Shown: piece by piece, positions 20,301 to 29,460 of the stretch | Numbering within the stretch: the first letter of the stretch is position 1 | Layout of the letters: each line of letters opens with the position of its first letter | Source of the DNA: Luteitalea sp. | Lineage (GTDB): Bacteria; Acidobacteriota; Vicinamibacteria; Vicinamibacterales; Vicinamibacteraceae | Direction: 5' to 3' | Length of the DNA: 64,000 nt | Assembly: GCA_009377605.1 (NCBI GenBank) | Contig: WHTT01000022.1 | Location: 1-64,000 of the forward strand | Made by a program: the position numbers and the translations under genes | Notes under the pieces: generated by a model | Seen by the model: only the letters and a program-made list of their open reading frames with translations | Told to the model about the DNA's origin: nothing | Database searches by the model: none

Positions 20301-20527
20301 TCTCACTCACGAAACAGGCTCGTCTCGGCGCGCTCGGCACGGGTGCGCGCCTCGAGCTGCGAATCGAGGCCTTCAACGTGCTCAATCACACGAACTTCGG
20401 CCCGCCGAGCCTCACGGCGTTCGCGGGCGCGGCAGACGACGAGGCGCCGCTCCCGACCTTCGGACGCATCACCTCGACGGTGACCTCGTCACGGCAGATC
20501 CAGCTCGGTGTGCGGCTGGTTTTCTAG
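17378..20527 (+). CDS. Oar-like TonB-dependent receptor
   Basis: A receptor of about 1049 residues. GTG at 17378 is preferred because CGGAGGA lies 11 bases upstream and the product then starts directly with a signal peptide (RHLSIAFLMALVSLGSFATP); the frame continues upstream to 17213 but that part is not signal-like and would enter the MFS promoter. Regulatory domain about 35-120 (GTVQDVNGGRLAGVTVVARH), plug about 125-270 (LPLNGRNYTDLALLQPGV, IHVVTKSGTNDITGSAYE), barrel to the C-terminal QLGVRLVF. It differs from the 12612 receptor in the SusC-like plug signature LNGRNYTDL. The stop TAG abuts a family-B REP. Paired head-to-head with an MFS transporter, suggesting shared uptake. Confidence 0.92.
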   Translation: MRHLSIAFLMALVSLGSFATPFLARASAQATFSAMTGTVQDVNGGRLAGVTVVARHLDTGTTRTAVAGADGQFILVGLPVGRYEVRAELAGFKPLVRSGVDLVVGEPAVLALVLEVGGLDEAVTVSSAASPVNTRTSELSYLVSQQTIEQLPLNGRNYTDLALLQPGVNPFPHRDGGSVVAHGLGMSVNGQDPRSNVYLIDGTLQNDFTNGPAGSAAGTALGMESIREFRVETNAYAAEFGRNSGGQIHVVTKSGTNDITGSAYEYHRNDALDARNFFDRDEKPAFRRNQYGTAIGGPLQHNRTFFFVGYEALRERLGRTISTVVPDDNARRGVLPDPATPGRTITVPIDPGVQPYLEAFPVANGPSLGGGLADYTFPFNQTIDQHFAQGRVDYHVGDNHHLFARYTFDDADQQLPTDYPQFPRAFVSRNQFFTGEYRQVTSDRTLNTFRIGFSRTRIGQTVQANLSQPLTPFVPGQSIIGDVDIGGLRRFGPQSSANLGLVQNVFSLQYDLIHTRGRHLLKAGALIERYQDNMVNPTFSLGIFRFANLQTFLANQPLTFIGLMPEGQIDRYWRFTLFGFYAQDEFQVTPHLTVNGGLRYELTTMPKDIHGRDSTIIDLTDQEPTVGQLYQNPTLTNLSPRGGFAWDIGGSGRTSLRGGYGLYFNTNNQQNLIVTVTNPPATPRVIISNPTFPVPPFDRAVGNSIRPVQWDLENPRVHVWNVSLQRALPLEMVATVSYAGSRGEHLLRSSDANVPTPEQLPDGSLFIPPGTPRPNSSFSTIEIKSSDGDSWYRALVIDLRRRWRDGFMLQSSYTLSRSEDTTQASTFFSDATNGTTSAFPEFIPDYNKGRSDFDATHSWVMSATWQLPFARNTGGLARALVDGWQLAGILTMRSGNPLTVFVQQNRSRSLWTPSLGPGIGQDRASYAPGRDASNAVLGRPDQWFDPAAFALQPAGTFGNTGRGDFTGPDLRTLDLSLTKQARLGALGTGARLELRIEAFNVLNHTNFGPPSLTAFAGAADDEAPLPTFGRITSTVTSSRQIQLGVRLVF

Positions 20528-20620
20528 GTAGGGCGGCCTCGCCGAGGCGGCCGTTCGCGAGCATGGCGCGTTCGGCGAACGCGCCCTACCATGGTAGAGA
20601 GACGCCTCGCCGAGGCGTCC
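20528..20620. repeat. cluster of three REP palindromes (families B and C)
   Basis: A family-B REP GTAGGGCGGCCTCGCCGAGG begins at 20528, directly after the receptor stop. An inverted family-C REP, GGCGCGTTCGGCGAACGCGC followed by CCTAC, runs 20565-20589. A third GTAG-headed element with core GACGCCTCGCCGAGGCGTC occupies 20594-20620. The B plus inverted-C order recurs at 63509-63562, so this is a composite unit, not chance. Confidence 0.85.
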
Positions 20621-20655
20621 GTATCCGTAAGGGATTGATAGACGCGGAGGAACAA

Positions 20656-21111
20656 ATGAGTTGGCTTTGGTTCGTTGGAGGTGCGGTTCTCTCGTGGGGA
20701 ACCTATGGTGTGCTGCTACACCAGGGACAGATTCGACTTGGCAATCCCCTGCGAGCGCTACTCTGCGTAGGGGTGGCGTACTTCTTGATCGGCGTGGTCG
20801 TGCCTCTGGCGGTCCTGAGCTACCAAGGCACTCTGGGTGCGCGGGACTTCAGCGCCGGCGGCGTAACGACGGCGCTGGTGGCTGGGGTGCTCGGCGCCAT
20901 TGGCGCGGTGTGCATCATCTATGCATTCCGCTCGGGCGGTCTCCCGTTCTACGTGATGCCGCTCGTCTTTGGTGGCGCGCCGCTCGTCAATGTTCTCGTG
21001 TCACTCGCCATCCATCCGCCGAAGACCGCACCCAACCCGATGCTGTACGTCGGGTTCCTGCTGGCGTCGATTGGAGCGGCGTTGGTCCTCTACTATCGTC
21101 CACAGGCTTGA
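20656..21111 (+). CDS. small four-helix EamA/DMT-like membrane protein
   Basis: A 151-residue integral membrane protein with about four helices: MSWLWFVGGAVLSWGTYGVL, a second at about 33-55 (LLCVGVAYFLIGVVVPLAVL), a third at about 72-92 (ALVAGVLGAIGAVCIIYAFR) and a C-terminal one ending LLASIGAALVLYYRPQA. This is half the size of ten-helix EamA transporters and matches the EmrE-like single-repeat class within the drug/metabolite superfamily. GGAGG lies six bases before the ATG. It follows the REP cluster and is convergent with the propeller gene at 21119 with 7 bases between stops. Such half-size proteins normally dimerise; no partner is adjacent. Substrate unknown. Confidence 0.8.
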   Translation: MSWLWFVGGAVLSWGTYGVLLHQGQIRLGNPLRALLCVGVAYFLIGVVVPLAVLSYQGTLGARDFSAGGVTTALVAGVLGAIGAVCIIYAFRSGGLPFYVMPLVFGGAPLVNVLVSLAIHPPKTAPNPMLYVGFLLASIGAALVLYYRPQA

Positions 21112-21118
21112 TTCAACG

Positions 21119-22378
<1,260 letters not shown>

Positions 22379-22418
22379 AGTTCCCTCCTTGATGCGCAAC
22401 GCTCCTGATTTCATCGCT

Positions 22419-22435
22419 TGTGATGGTATCTCACA
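22419..22435. promoter_or_regulatory. possible operator, TGTGA-N7-TCACA dyad
   Basis: TGTGATGGTATCTCACA has CRP/FNR-like half-sites, but a 7-base spacer instead of the canonical 6. It lies 41-57 bases upstream of the GTG start at 22378. Only the dyad is seen; the binding protein is unknown. Confidence 0.3.
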
Positions 22436-22494
22436 CGAGGGCTCGGCCCCCACTACGATACGCCCAGATACGCCCGGCCGTTTCGCGCCGAATC

Positions 22495-23235
22495 CTAACT
22501 GCTGCCTCCCAAGTCCAGCGCGACGATATTCTGCCGGTCACGAACGTACAGCCGGGTGCCAACGAGCGTCGGCGGTGTCCACGCGATCTTCGTCAGCACG
22601 TCCGCTCGGGTGTGCACCTTCAGCCCTTTCGGCGAGACCGTGGCAATGCCGAGCGCGCCGTCCTCGTCGAGGATGATGAGCTTGTCGTCCGCGTACACGA
22701 ACTGCGCGCGCGCGAAGGAGCGATCGCGCCAGGCGATCTCACCGGTCTTCACGTTGATAGCGGTGATGAACGAGGGGCCAAAGTCGCCGCTCGCTCCGTA
22801 GGCGTGGTCCCCGAGGCGGATCACCGTGCCGATGTGCACGCGCATCCGGTTGTTGAACCAGAGCTCCTTGACATTCGTCTTGCCGCCGCTTCGGGTGAGC
22901 TGCAGCACGCGGCTGCCGTTGTTGTACGCCGACGAAAGGAAGAGTAGATTGTCCCGTCCCCACACCGGTGTACTGATATTGAGGCCGTAGTCGGTCTTGT
23001 GCGGATGGCGCCAGAGCAGGTCGCCGTTCGCTGGGTCGATCCCTGCAACCTCGTCGCCGCTGAATGCCACCAGCTGCGGCTGGCCATCCACGTCGATGAG
23101 CACGGGCGATCCCGGTGCGAAGCTGAAGCTGTGTCTTTTCCACGCAACCGCGCCTGTCCGCTGCCGGACGGTTTCCACGCGCGGCGCAGACACAGCGCAG
23201 GCGTAGCGCAGGCCTTTAGGCCTGCCCACAGGCAC
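22495..23235 (-). pseudogene. 5'-truncated PQQ-like beta-propeller gene
   Basis: The frame codes for the C-terminal part of a propeller protein (SFSFAPGSPVLIDVDGQPQL, GDLLWRHPHKTDYGLNISTP, GEIAWRDRSFARAQFVYADD, stop after [14 protein letters not shown]). The usual signal peptide, the WxxWRGP opening and about half the blades are missing. The apparent N-terminus (VGRPKGLRYAC) is encoded by the REP at 23203-23225, so the first residues are not native. The RAYT gene starts 22 bases away and the missing 5' half does not reappear on the other side of it. I read this as a gene whose front was lost at a REP/RAYT junction. Without a signal peptide the remainder would stay in the cytoplasm, so it is probably non-functional. 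Confidence 0.75.
23203..23225 (+). repeat. REP palindrome, family A, 5' of the RAYT
   Basis: GTAGCGCAGGCCTTTAGGCC at 23203, identical to the first arm of 9524-9583. It lies 33 bases before the transposase start and overlaps the truncated propeller frame. Confidence 0.85.
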
Positions 23236-23257
23236 GGACCTTGCGCCTTCTCAACGC

Positions 23258-23731
23258 ATGCTGCCGCGTCGTCCTCGCCTGCGCGCGTTCGACTATCTCG
23301 GTTGCTACCGATATTTGCTGACCTGTTGCACCTGCAAGCGGCAGCGTTACTTCGAGGCTTCGGCAACGGTAGAGGAGACGGTGTCGCACTTACGGCAATC
23401 TGCCGCTCGTTTCTCAATGCAACTTTTGGCATGGTGCTTCATGCCTAACCACCTCCATGTCCTGGCCGAGGGAGCTCGTGACGCGTCGCATTGCCCGAGC
23501 TTCGTGAAGGACTTCAAGCAGCGGGCGGGATTCGCCTTCAAGAAACGCACCGGCGAGAGATTGTGGCAACCAAGCTACCACGATCGAATCCTTCGAGACG
23601 ATGAAGCGACCGAGAACGTCATCCGGTATATCCTCGGGAACCCCGTCCGGGCAGGACTGACGAAGGACCCTCTAAGCTATCCGTTCAGCGGATCAGAAGT
23701 TTATCGGATTGAGGAGATCCTCGCACCGTAG
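23258..23731 (+). CDS. REP-associated tyrosine transposase (RAYT, Y1/IS200-like)
   Basis: A 157-residue HUH-type single-strand transposase domain. The metal-binding HUH motif is HLH at 65-67 within WCFMPNHLHVLAEG and the catalytic tyrosine is probably Tyr107 in QPSYHDRILRDDE; the C-terminal NVIRYILGNPVRAGL is the typical RAYT helix. Known RAYTs are single-copy, domesticated relatives of TnpA of IS200/IS605 that recognise and cleave GTAG-headed REPs and are believed to spread them. The gene is flanked by one direct REP (23203) and three inverted ones (23771-23895), the standard REPtron layout. An N-terminal stretch is rich in Cys (CYRYLLTCCTC). It appears intact; length is typical of the compact RAYT group. 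Confidence 0.9.
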   Translation: MLPRRPRLRAFDYLGCYRYLLTCCTCKRQRYFEASATVEETVSHLRQSAARFSMQLLAWCFMPNHLHVLAEGARDASHCPSFVKDFKQRAGFAFKKRTGERLWQPSYHDRILRDDEATENVIRYILGNPVRAGLTKDPLSYPFSGSEVYRIEEILAP

Positions 23732-23770
23732 ATTCGATTCGTAAGTTCACGAAGACCTACGGATAGCCAT

Positions 23771-23895
23771 TCGCGCACGCAGGCAGGCCTGAAGGCCGGC
23801 GCTACGGCTGTCTCCATCGCGCACGCAGGCAGGCCTGAAGGCCTGCGCTACGGCGGTCTTCATCGCGAACACAGGCAGGTCTGAAGCTGCCGGTG
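23771..23895. repeat. tandem array of three inverted family-A REPs, 46-bp period
   Basis: The unit TCGCGCACGCAGGCAGGCCT begins at 23771 and 23817, and a diverged copy TCGCGAACACAGGCAGGTCT begins at 23863, exactly 46 bases apart. The first two contain the palindrome ending GGCGCTAC/TGCGCTAC (23783-23805, 23829-23851). The third is degenerate. They point opposite to the REP at 23203 and bracket the RAYT. Confidence 0.85.
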
Positions 23896-23906
23896 TTTCG
23901 TTACGT

Positions 23907-26900
23907 TCACTCGGAGCGCAGCGCCGCCAGAAGCGGTGCGCGGGCGGAGACCCTCGCCGCCGCAACGGAGGACAGCAGCCCGGCGGCAATGACCGCTAGC
24001 ACCAACGCTGTGAGCGAGAGCAGTGGCAGGCGCCCGCCGCGCTCGAGCGCGACTGGCGCGACCGCCACGAGCGCGGCCGCAACACCCGCCCCAAGTCCAA
24101 CGCCGAGCAGCATCGCATTCTCGGCGACAATCATCGTGGTGAGATCGCGCCGACGGTATCCGATCGCGCGCAAGAGCGCAAGCTCACGTCGCCGCTCGAG
24201 CACATTGCGCACGGCGACGGCTGCCAGACCAATCGTCCCAAGCAACAGTCCCAGTGCACCCAGCGCCTGGAACGTCGAGAGATACGTGTTCTCCACACGG
24301 TGGAACGCAGCGAGCCGCTCCGTCGTCGAGGAGACGTCGAAGCCAAAATCGTCGAGCCGGCCTTCGAGAAAGCTGGTCACCGCCGCCGCGCCCGCCGACG
24401 AGCCGGCAGGTGTCGACTCGACGTCGATCAGAAAGAAGCGATAGCCTTCCTCGTCGGGAAAGAGCTCGAGAAATCGCCGTTCGTCGATGATCAGCTCTCC
24501 TTGCAATGCGCTGTCCGCGAGCGCGGCAACAATGCGTAGACGGATGGGGTTTGTCCCTTCATCGATGACCAGCTCGTCACCGACGCTGGCGTGCAACACG
24601 TATTGAAGCGACGTGGCGTCCGCAATCGCCGGCACTGCCCCCCCGGCATCACGCCGACGGAGCAACACCCAAGGGTTGCGCCGTTCTTCATCGGTCGACG
24701 CCGTCGTGGCACCGAAGGCGAACCGGCCGCTGTCGATGAACGCGGCAGGCGCACCGACCACACGCGGGCGTTGAGGGCGATACAAATTGACACAACTTGC
24801 ATCGTCTCCAGAGCGCAGGCGCAAACGCGTCAGAGAAAACGAGGCATGAGGATCGGAGCTCGAATCCGGTATCAGGTTCAGGGCGTCGCGCCCTTCGGGG
24901 GCTTCCGGATCGTGAAAGAGCGGCAGCAGCGACTCGGCAATCAGCGCATACCCGCCGGTACCAGAGCGTTTGTCGGCGGCGTCTGCAGTGCCCTCACGCC
25001 GGAATGCCTCCACGGAGACGATGAGGAACACTGCTGAGGCAATCAACGCGGCGGAGAGCACACTCCGGCCACGCCGCCATCCTGCGTACCCGATGCCCAA
25101 CCGAGGCACGGAATAGGGAGCGAAAACGGGGACTGTCCCCGTTTTCGGCCCGATGCGTTCGTCAACGGCCCACGCGGTTTCGCTCCCTTTTCCGCGGGCG
25201 AGGTAGGCGCTGAAGGCGGACAGCGCCGCCGCGAGCAGGAGTGTTCCCGCACCGAAGAAGCCAGCGGTCTCGCCAATCAAACCGGCCGCCGAAGCGGCGG
25301 CTAGTGCCACCGCCCCAACACCAAGGGCACCCGCGGCGAGTCGGAGGCGACCTGAAGAGCGAGGCGATCGTCCGCCGAACGCGGACGCGACATCCCCCGT
25401 AAGCAGCGCACGCGGCGCTGTTCGTCGCAGTGAGCGGAGCGTCCACCAAATAACCGCCACACCAATCAGCAGTCCGCCGAGAGCGCCGGCACCCAGCGTC
25501 AAGAGAGAGGGATGGAGCTCGAGAAGCGTCGTGCCGACAGCGCCCACCCACCAGGTGCGCAGGCCGAACATGATGAGCCAGGCGTAGGCGAGCGCACCGA
25601 ACATGCCGAGGACACCACCCGCGAGCGCGAGGCCGACCGACTCCAGAAGAAAGAGCCGACGGACGGCAGCGGATGAATAGCCGACGGCTCGGAGCACCCC
25701 AACCTGCTGGATCCGTTGCTCGATCCCGAGGCGAAAGAACAGCGCCGCGAGCAGCAACGCGGCCACGACAAGGAAGAAGCTGAAATAGGTGAAGTACTCG
25801 CCGAAGTCGGTCGCACCGACGGACGCGCGCAGCGCCTGCTCCCGAACAGGAAGCACGACGAGCCCAGAGGCGAGCGGATCGAGCTTCGCGCGCAGCGCTC
25901 GTTGGAACTGCTCGCGTGCCGCTTGCACGTTCGCTCCCGCCGCTAGCTGCACGCGCACCGCGGTGAGCTGCCCGTACCGAGATCCCCAGAGCTGCTGGCC
26001 GGCTTCGAGCGGGACGAACGCCTTTGGCGTTGTCCGGTAGCGCTCCCAGTACTCCTCGTCTGCCGGCCGAATCTTCCCGAGATCCACGGGGAACGGGGGC
26101 TCCCACTCCGCCACGCTCGTGGCGTCGCTGATTCCTTCATAGTTGGGGGCGAAGTCACGATCCGCCGCCGTGATCGGCACCACGGCGGCCACGCGGAAGT
26201 CTGCGGCACGGGTATCGAGCCGTCCCGAGCCCTCCCACACGTAGTACTCGAGCGCGACGCGCTCCCCTCCACTGACGCCGAGTGCCCGCGCAGCCCACGT
26301 GTTCACGACGATGTCTGGAACAGCGCCTGTCGCGACGTCGCTCGAAAGCAGGGGCGGCCTCCGCAGCCGGCTCTCGCTCGCTTCAGCTGCCCGAAAAATA
26401 TCCCTTTCGTCGAGCGCGGTCACGAGCGAGTACGGTACTTCGCGATCGCCGTAGCGAATGGCGTTGGCGACGTACGTCAACAGGGGTGATGCATGGTGGC
26501 CGCTCGCGGAGGCGCTCTCGGTTGCCGCCCGGGCAACACGCTCGGCGAGAAGGCCAGATCGACTCTCCAGTGACAGAGCGGTGCCGCTCGCAACCGGCCG
26601 CACGACGAGCCCGAGATCTTCCAGCGTCGCATGTTGGCGAACGGGACGCGCGCAGTCCGCCGAGCTCTCGCTCGGCTCGGGGCAGTTGATCAAGATCGCA
26701 TTCACACGTCCCTGTTGCTCGAGGTCCCGCTGCAGACGTTCCAGCGGAAGGAACACCGCTCGCACATCATCCTGCTGCGGCTTCAGGCTGAACTCGCCGA
26801 GCTGTGCGCGCTCCAGTATCCCAGCAGCGCGCATTCTCATCGTCCGACCGACCTCGTCTCGGCGGCCGTGCAGGAACTCTCCAGGAATGGCTGACGGCTT

Positions 26901-27356
26901 CCGCGTGCGGATGAGCAGCGGATCATCTTGCACCAGGGCCAGCTCGCGCGCGAGGCCTGGGCTCACCCACGCATCCGAGGCGTCGAGGGCGGGCGCCTCG
27001 ACCCCGTGGAAACGCCAGAATCGCCGGTCGACACCAAAGACCTCCACGCGAGAGGAACGCTGCTCACTCCGCTCGTCGCTAACGAGCCCATCTACAACCA
27101 CCACGGGCACCGCAACCGCGCCCTGTGGATCGACGTCGGTCGCCAACTGCTCCCGAAAGAAGCGCTCGGAGGTGACCAGGAGATCTGTTTGGCCAAGTCG
27201 CCCCACGGACAGCTCGCGCAGGCTCTCCCGCACCGACTCGCCGACCAGCAACGCGCCAGATAGCACGGCAACCGCACACGCCATCCCGAGCACGACCGCT
27301 GCGTTGGTCTGCCGGTAGTAGACGAAGGCGCGCCGTGCGAGGGTGCTGAACGTCAT
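23907..27356 (-). CDS. FtsX/MacB-type ABC transporter permease, double-length
   Basis: A permease of about 1149 residues: an N-terminal TM (NAAVVLGMACAVAVLSGALL), a long periplasmic domain, a first FtsX core (about 560-700, YFTYFSFFLVVAALLLAALF), further TMs, a second periplasmic domain and a second FtsX core near the C-terminus (LGLLLGTIGLAAVAVRNVLE, RRRELALLRAIGYRRRDLTT). This duplicated layout matches large exporters of the LolCE/YbbP/MacB group that extract lipoproteins, lipids or peptides. ATG at 27356 follows GGTGAGG; an alternative ATG at 27368 overlaps the ATPase stop. It is co-transcribed with the ATPase at 27361. A 27-base palindrome (25121-25147) is inserted in frame and codes for KTGTVPVFA in the middle of the protein. 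Confidence 0.9.
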   Translation of the reverse strand: MTFSTLARRAFVYYRQTNAAVVLGMACAVAVLSGALLVGESVRESLRELSVGRLGQTDLLVTSERFFREQLATDVDPQGAVAVPVVVVDGLVSDERSEQRSSRVEVFGVDRRFWRFHGVEAPALDASDAWVSPGLARELALVQDDPLLIRTRKPSAIPGEFLHGRRDEVGRTMRMRAAGILERAQLGEFSLKPQQDDVRAVFLPLERLQRDLEQQGRVNAILINCPEPSESSADCARPVRQHATLEDLGLVVRPVASGTALSLESRSGLLAERVARAATESASASGHHASPLLTYVANAIRYGDREVPYSLVTALDERDIFRAAEASESRLRRPPLLSSDVATGAVPDIVVNTWAARALGVSGGERVALEYYVWEGSGRLDTRAADFRVAAVVPITAADRDFAPNYEGISDATSVAEWEPPFPVDLGKIRPADEEYWERYRTTPKAFVPLEAGQQLWGSRYGQLTAVRVQLAAGANVQAAREQFQRALRAKLDPLASGLVVLPVREQALRASVGATDFGEYFTYFSFFLVVAALLLAALFFRLGIEQRIQQVGVLRAVGYSSAAVRRLFLLESVGLALAGGVLGMFGALAYAWLIMFGLRTWWVGAVGTTLLELHPSLLTLGAGALGGLLIGVAVIWWTLRSLRRTAPRALLTGDVASAFGGRSPRSSGRLRLAAGALGVGAVALAAASAAGLIGETAGFFGAGTLLLAAALSAFSAYLARGKGSETAWAVDERIGPKTGTVPVFAPYSVPRLGIGYAGWRRGRSVLSAALIASAVFLIVSVEAFRREGTADAADKRSGTGGYALIAESLLPLFHDPEAPEGRDALNLIPDSSSDPHASFSLTRLRLRSGDDASCVNLYRPQRPRVVGAPAAFIDSGRFAFGATTASTDEERRNPWVLLRRRDAGGAVPAIADATSLQYVLHASVGDELVIDEGTNPIRLRIVAALADSALQGELIIDERRFLELFPDEEGYRFFLIDVESTPAGSSAGAAAVTSFLEGRLDDFGFDVSSTTERLAAFHRVENTYLSTFQALGALGLLLGTIGLAAVAVRNVLERRRELALLRAIGYRRRDLTTMIVAENAMLLGVGLGAGVAAALVAVAPVALERGGRLPLLSLTALVLAVIAAGLLSSVAAARVSARAPLLAALRSE
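25121..25147. repeat. palindromic element inside the permease gene
   Basis: CGAAAACGGGGACTGTCCCC continues to GTTTTCG at 25147, a near-perfect 27-base palindrome. It sits within coding sequence, keeps the frame and adds a peptide that looks foreign to the surrounding hydrophobic sequence. It is not GTAG-headed, so it belongs to a different repeat class from the REPs. Confidence 0.6.
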
Positions 27357-27360
27357 CGCC

Positions 27361-28047
27361 TCACCCATGCTCGCGGCGCACCAAACGCCGCTCGACCAGG
27401 TCGAATCGCACGGGAACACGCTCGGCGACGGCCGTGCTGTGCGTCACGAGAATGAGGATGACCTGCTCGCGCTGGTGCAGCTCCACGAGCAACGAGACCA
27501 CCGCCTCTGCCGCCGCACGATCCAGATTACCCGTGGGCTCGTCGCACAACACGACGCGCGGACGGCGAATCAGCGCGCGCGCAAGGGCGGCACGTTGTCG
27601 CTCCCCACCCGACAGCTCGGCTGGCCGATGCTCGATTCGGTCGATCAACCCCACCTGCTCGAGCAACGACAGCGCACGCGCGCGGTCTGCCACCGCGTCA
27701 CGACCGCGGTCGACGAGTGTCGGCGCCAGAACGTTCTCGAGCACCGAGCAATGCGGGAGCAAGAGATGGTCCTGAAACACGAACCCGATCTTCTGGTTAC
27801 GAAACCGTGCAAGGGCGGGCTCTGGAAGCCCGTAGGGATCTTCCCCGTCGAGGGTCACCTGTCCAGAAGAGGGTGACTCGAGCGCACCAAGGATGTACAG
27901 CAGCGTGCTCTTACCGCTGCCCGACGGCCCCATGATTGCCGCGGCCTCTCCCGGAGCAAGCGTCAACGAAACTCCCGAGAGCACCTCGAGGTCACCACGC
28001 GGCGTGGGATAGCTCTTGCTGACGTCAGCAGCCTGCAGTCCAGACAT
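27361..28047 (-). CDS. LolD/MacB-type ABC transporter ATPase
   Basis: A 228-residue ATPase with Walker [10 protein letters not shown] (about 40-48), Q-loop in KIGFVFQDHLLLPHCS, signature LSGGERQR, Walker B VVLCDEPTG and H-loop LVTHS. The Q-loop-adjacent sequence and short length put it in the MacB/LolD/FtsE group that powers FtsX-fold permeases. It is translated just upstream of its permease: its stop at 27361 is followed five bases later by the permease ATG. No periplasmic adaptor gene is adjacent, so this may be a two-component exporter in the style of YbbAP. Confidence 0.93.
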   Translation of the reverse strand: MSGLQAADVSKSYPTPRGDLEVLSGVSLTLAPGEAAAIMGPSGSGKSTLLYILGALESPSSGQVTLDGEDPYGLPEPALARFRNQKIGFVFQDHLLLPHCSVLENVLAPTLVDRGRDAVADRARALSLLEQVGLIDRIEHRPAELSGGERQRAALARALIRRPRVVLCDEPTGNLDRAAAEAVVSLLVELHQREQVILILVTHSTAVAERVPVRFDLVERRLVRREHG

Positions 28048-28088
28048 ACCTCATTTGTAGCGGATTCTGCATTGGTCCCGCCGAGCAT

Positions 28089-28160
28089 GCCCGACCTAAA
28101 GGTCGGGCCTACACCTCACTCCAGGGACGATGCCATGTAGGCCCGACCTTCAGGTCGGGC
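28089..28160. repeat. inverted REP pair, family D, overlapping a gene end
   Basis: GCCCGACCTAAAGGTCGGGC followed by CTAC occupies 28089-28112 and GTAGGCCCGACCTTCAGGTC starts at 28137, ending at 28160. The arms carry a different palindrome from family A but keep the GTAG head. The 28137-28160 arm encodes residues of the glycosyltransferase C-terminus. Confidence 0.85.
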
Positions 28161-29459
28161 GTCTGATCTACGGCCGATGACGGCGGTGTACGCCTCGAGC
28201 GCACGATCTGCCATCCGCGCCGTACTGTAGTGATCGCGCACACCGGCGTAACCTGCCGCGCCCAGACGCTCAGCTAGAGAGGGATCGCCCAGGACGCGGC
28301 GAAGCCCCTCGGCGAGCGCGTCCACGTCTTCCGGATCGACCAAGAGACCGCCGCCGGTCTTCTCGATGATCTCCGACAACGCTCCCCTGCGCGGTTGCAC
28401 GACCGGCACACCGCTCGCCATGGCTTCGAGCACGGAGAATGCCTTCGGCTCATCGTAGGTCGCCGGCATGGAGAAGACATCGAGACTCTGCAAGAACTCG
28501 ACCTTCCCCGCGCGATCCAGCTCCCCGAGATACCGGAACTCCGCGGCGAGTCCTGCTTCCCGCATCTGGCGCTCGATGCCGGCCAGATAACCGCGTTGCT
28601 CCGGGCCAAGGTAGCCAGCCGCCTCGAGGCGCATTGTCGGCAGGCCGTGGGAGCGCGCACGTAGCCGCTGATATGCCTCGCAGAGGACGTGCAAGCCCTT
28701 TTCCGGCGCGATGCGGGCCAGGAAGCCGATGCGGACCAGGTCGCGGCCGCGCGCGCCACGCCGCTGAAAGTCGTCGGCGTTGATACCGAGCGGCACGATG
28801 TGCATCTTCTCCGCCGGGATGGCGAGAAGCCGCGCCATGTGCGGCGCGTAGAGCTCGCTGACGGCGAAGAACGCGTCGACCGTGTCCACCTGCTGCCTGA
28901 TCAGATCGAGCGCCTGGGCCCGATGCGGCTCGCGCAAGCCGTCGAGGAAGAGATCCTCTCCCTGCAACGTGATGCCAACGGGCCGCCTCGTCGCGCGGGC
29001 AATCGGCCCTGCGAGCGCAATCAGCAACGAGTTCGGCAAGATGGTCAAGTCCGGCTGCACCTGATCGCGCAACCAGTCGAGGAGCTTGGCGATCTGTTTC
29101 CGGTGGGGACCATGCTCGCCTCGGAGCATCGACACGGTCATTTCACCCAGCGTCGCGGGGTCAGTGCTCACCGCCCTCCGCGTCGCGGCACGGATCACCC
29201 CTGGAGCATCCCAGAGCCGGTCCAGCACCTTCGGTGTGTATCGAAACAGCGGAATCTTCTCTTCGAGATAGACGCTGATGCCGCCGAGCAACACCTCATG
29301 GCGGCTGACGTTCCGCTCATCGGTCCGCGTGGGGGTGTACACCGACACGAGGACCACGTCGTGGCCGCGCGCGAGGAGCTCGGCCGCCAGGGCGTTGTCG
29401 CGCAGGCAGCTCCCGCAATACATCGCGCCCGCGCCCGCGGTGATTGCGAGAATCTGCAC
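28116..29459 (-). CDS. GT4-like glycosyltransferase
   Basis: A 447-residue GT-B fold glycosyltransferase. N-terminal domain with GAGAMYCGSCLRDNALAAEL (acceptor side), C-terminal nucleotide-sugar domain with IGFLARIAPEKGLHVLCEAY, PTYDEPKAFSVLEAMASGVP and GGLLVDPEDVDALAEGL, the E-x7-E type region of GT4 enzymes. The start is GTG at 29459, one base after the aldehyde dehydrogenase stop (TGAcGTG), hence strong coupling. The final residues ARPEGRAY come from the family-D REP, so the native end has been extended by about 14 residues. It closes a three-gene operon with LuxC-like and LuxE-like genes; glycosylation of a lipid or secondary metabolite made by them is a guess. Confidence 0.9.
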   Translation of the reverse strand: MQILAITAGAGAMYCGSCLRDNALAAELLARGHDVVLVSVYTPTRTDERNVSRHEVLLGGISVYLEEKIPLFRYTPKVLDRLWDAPGVIRAATRRAVSTDPATLGEMTVSMLRGEHGPHRKQIAKLLDWLRDQVQPDLTILPNSLLIALAGPIARATRRPVGITLQGEDLFLDGLREPHRAQALDLIRQQVDTVDAFFAVSELYAPHMARLLAIPAEKMHIVPLGINADDFQRRGARGRDLVRIGFLARIAPEKGLHVLCEAYQRLRARSHGLPTMRLEAAGYLGPEQRGYLAGIERQMREAGLAAEFRYLGELDRAGKVEFLQSLDVFSMPATYDEPKAFSVLEAMASGVPVVQPRRGALSEIIEKTGGGLLVDPEDVDALAEGLRRVLGDPSLAERLGAAGYAGVRDHYSTARMADRALEAYTAVIGRRSDARPEGRAYMASSLE

Positions 29460-29460
29460 G

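Noticed and set aside
23771-23895. CRISPR-like array with 46-base period
   Set aside because: Only three units, no unique spacers, palindromic cores ending in GCTAC, no cas genes; they are REPs flanking a RAYT.
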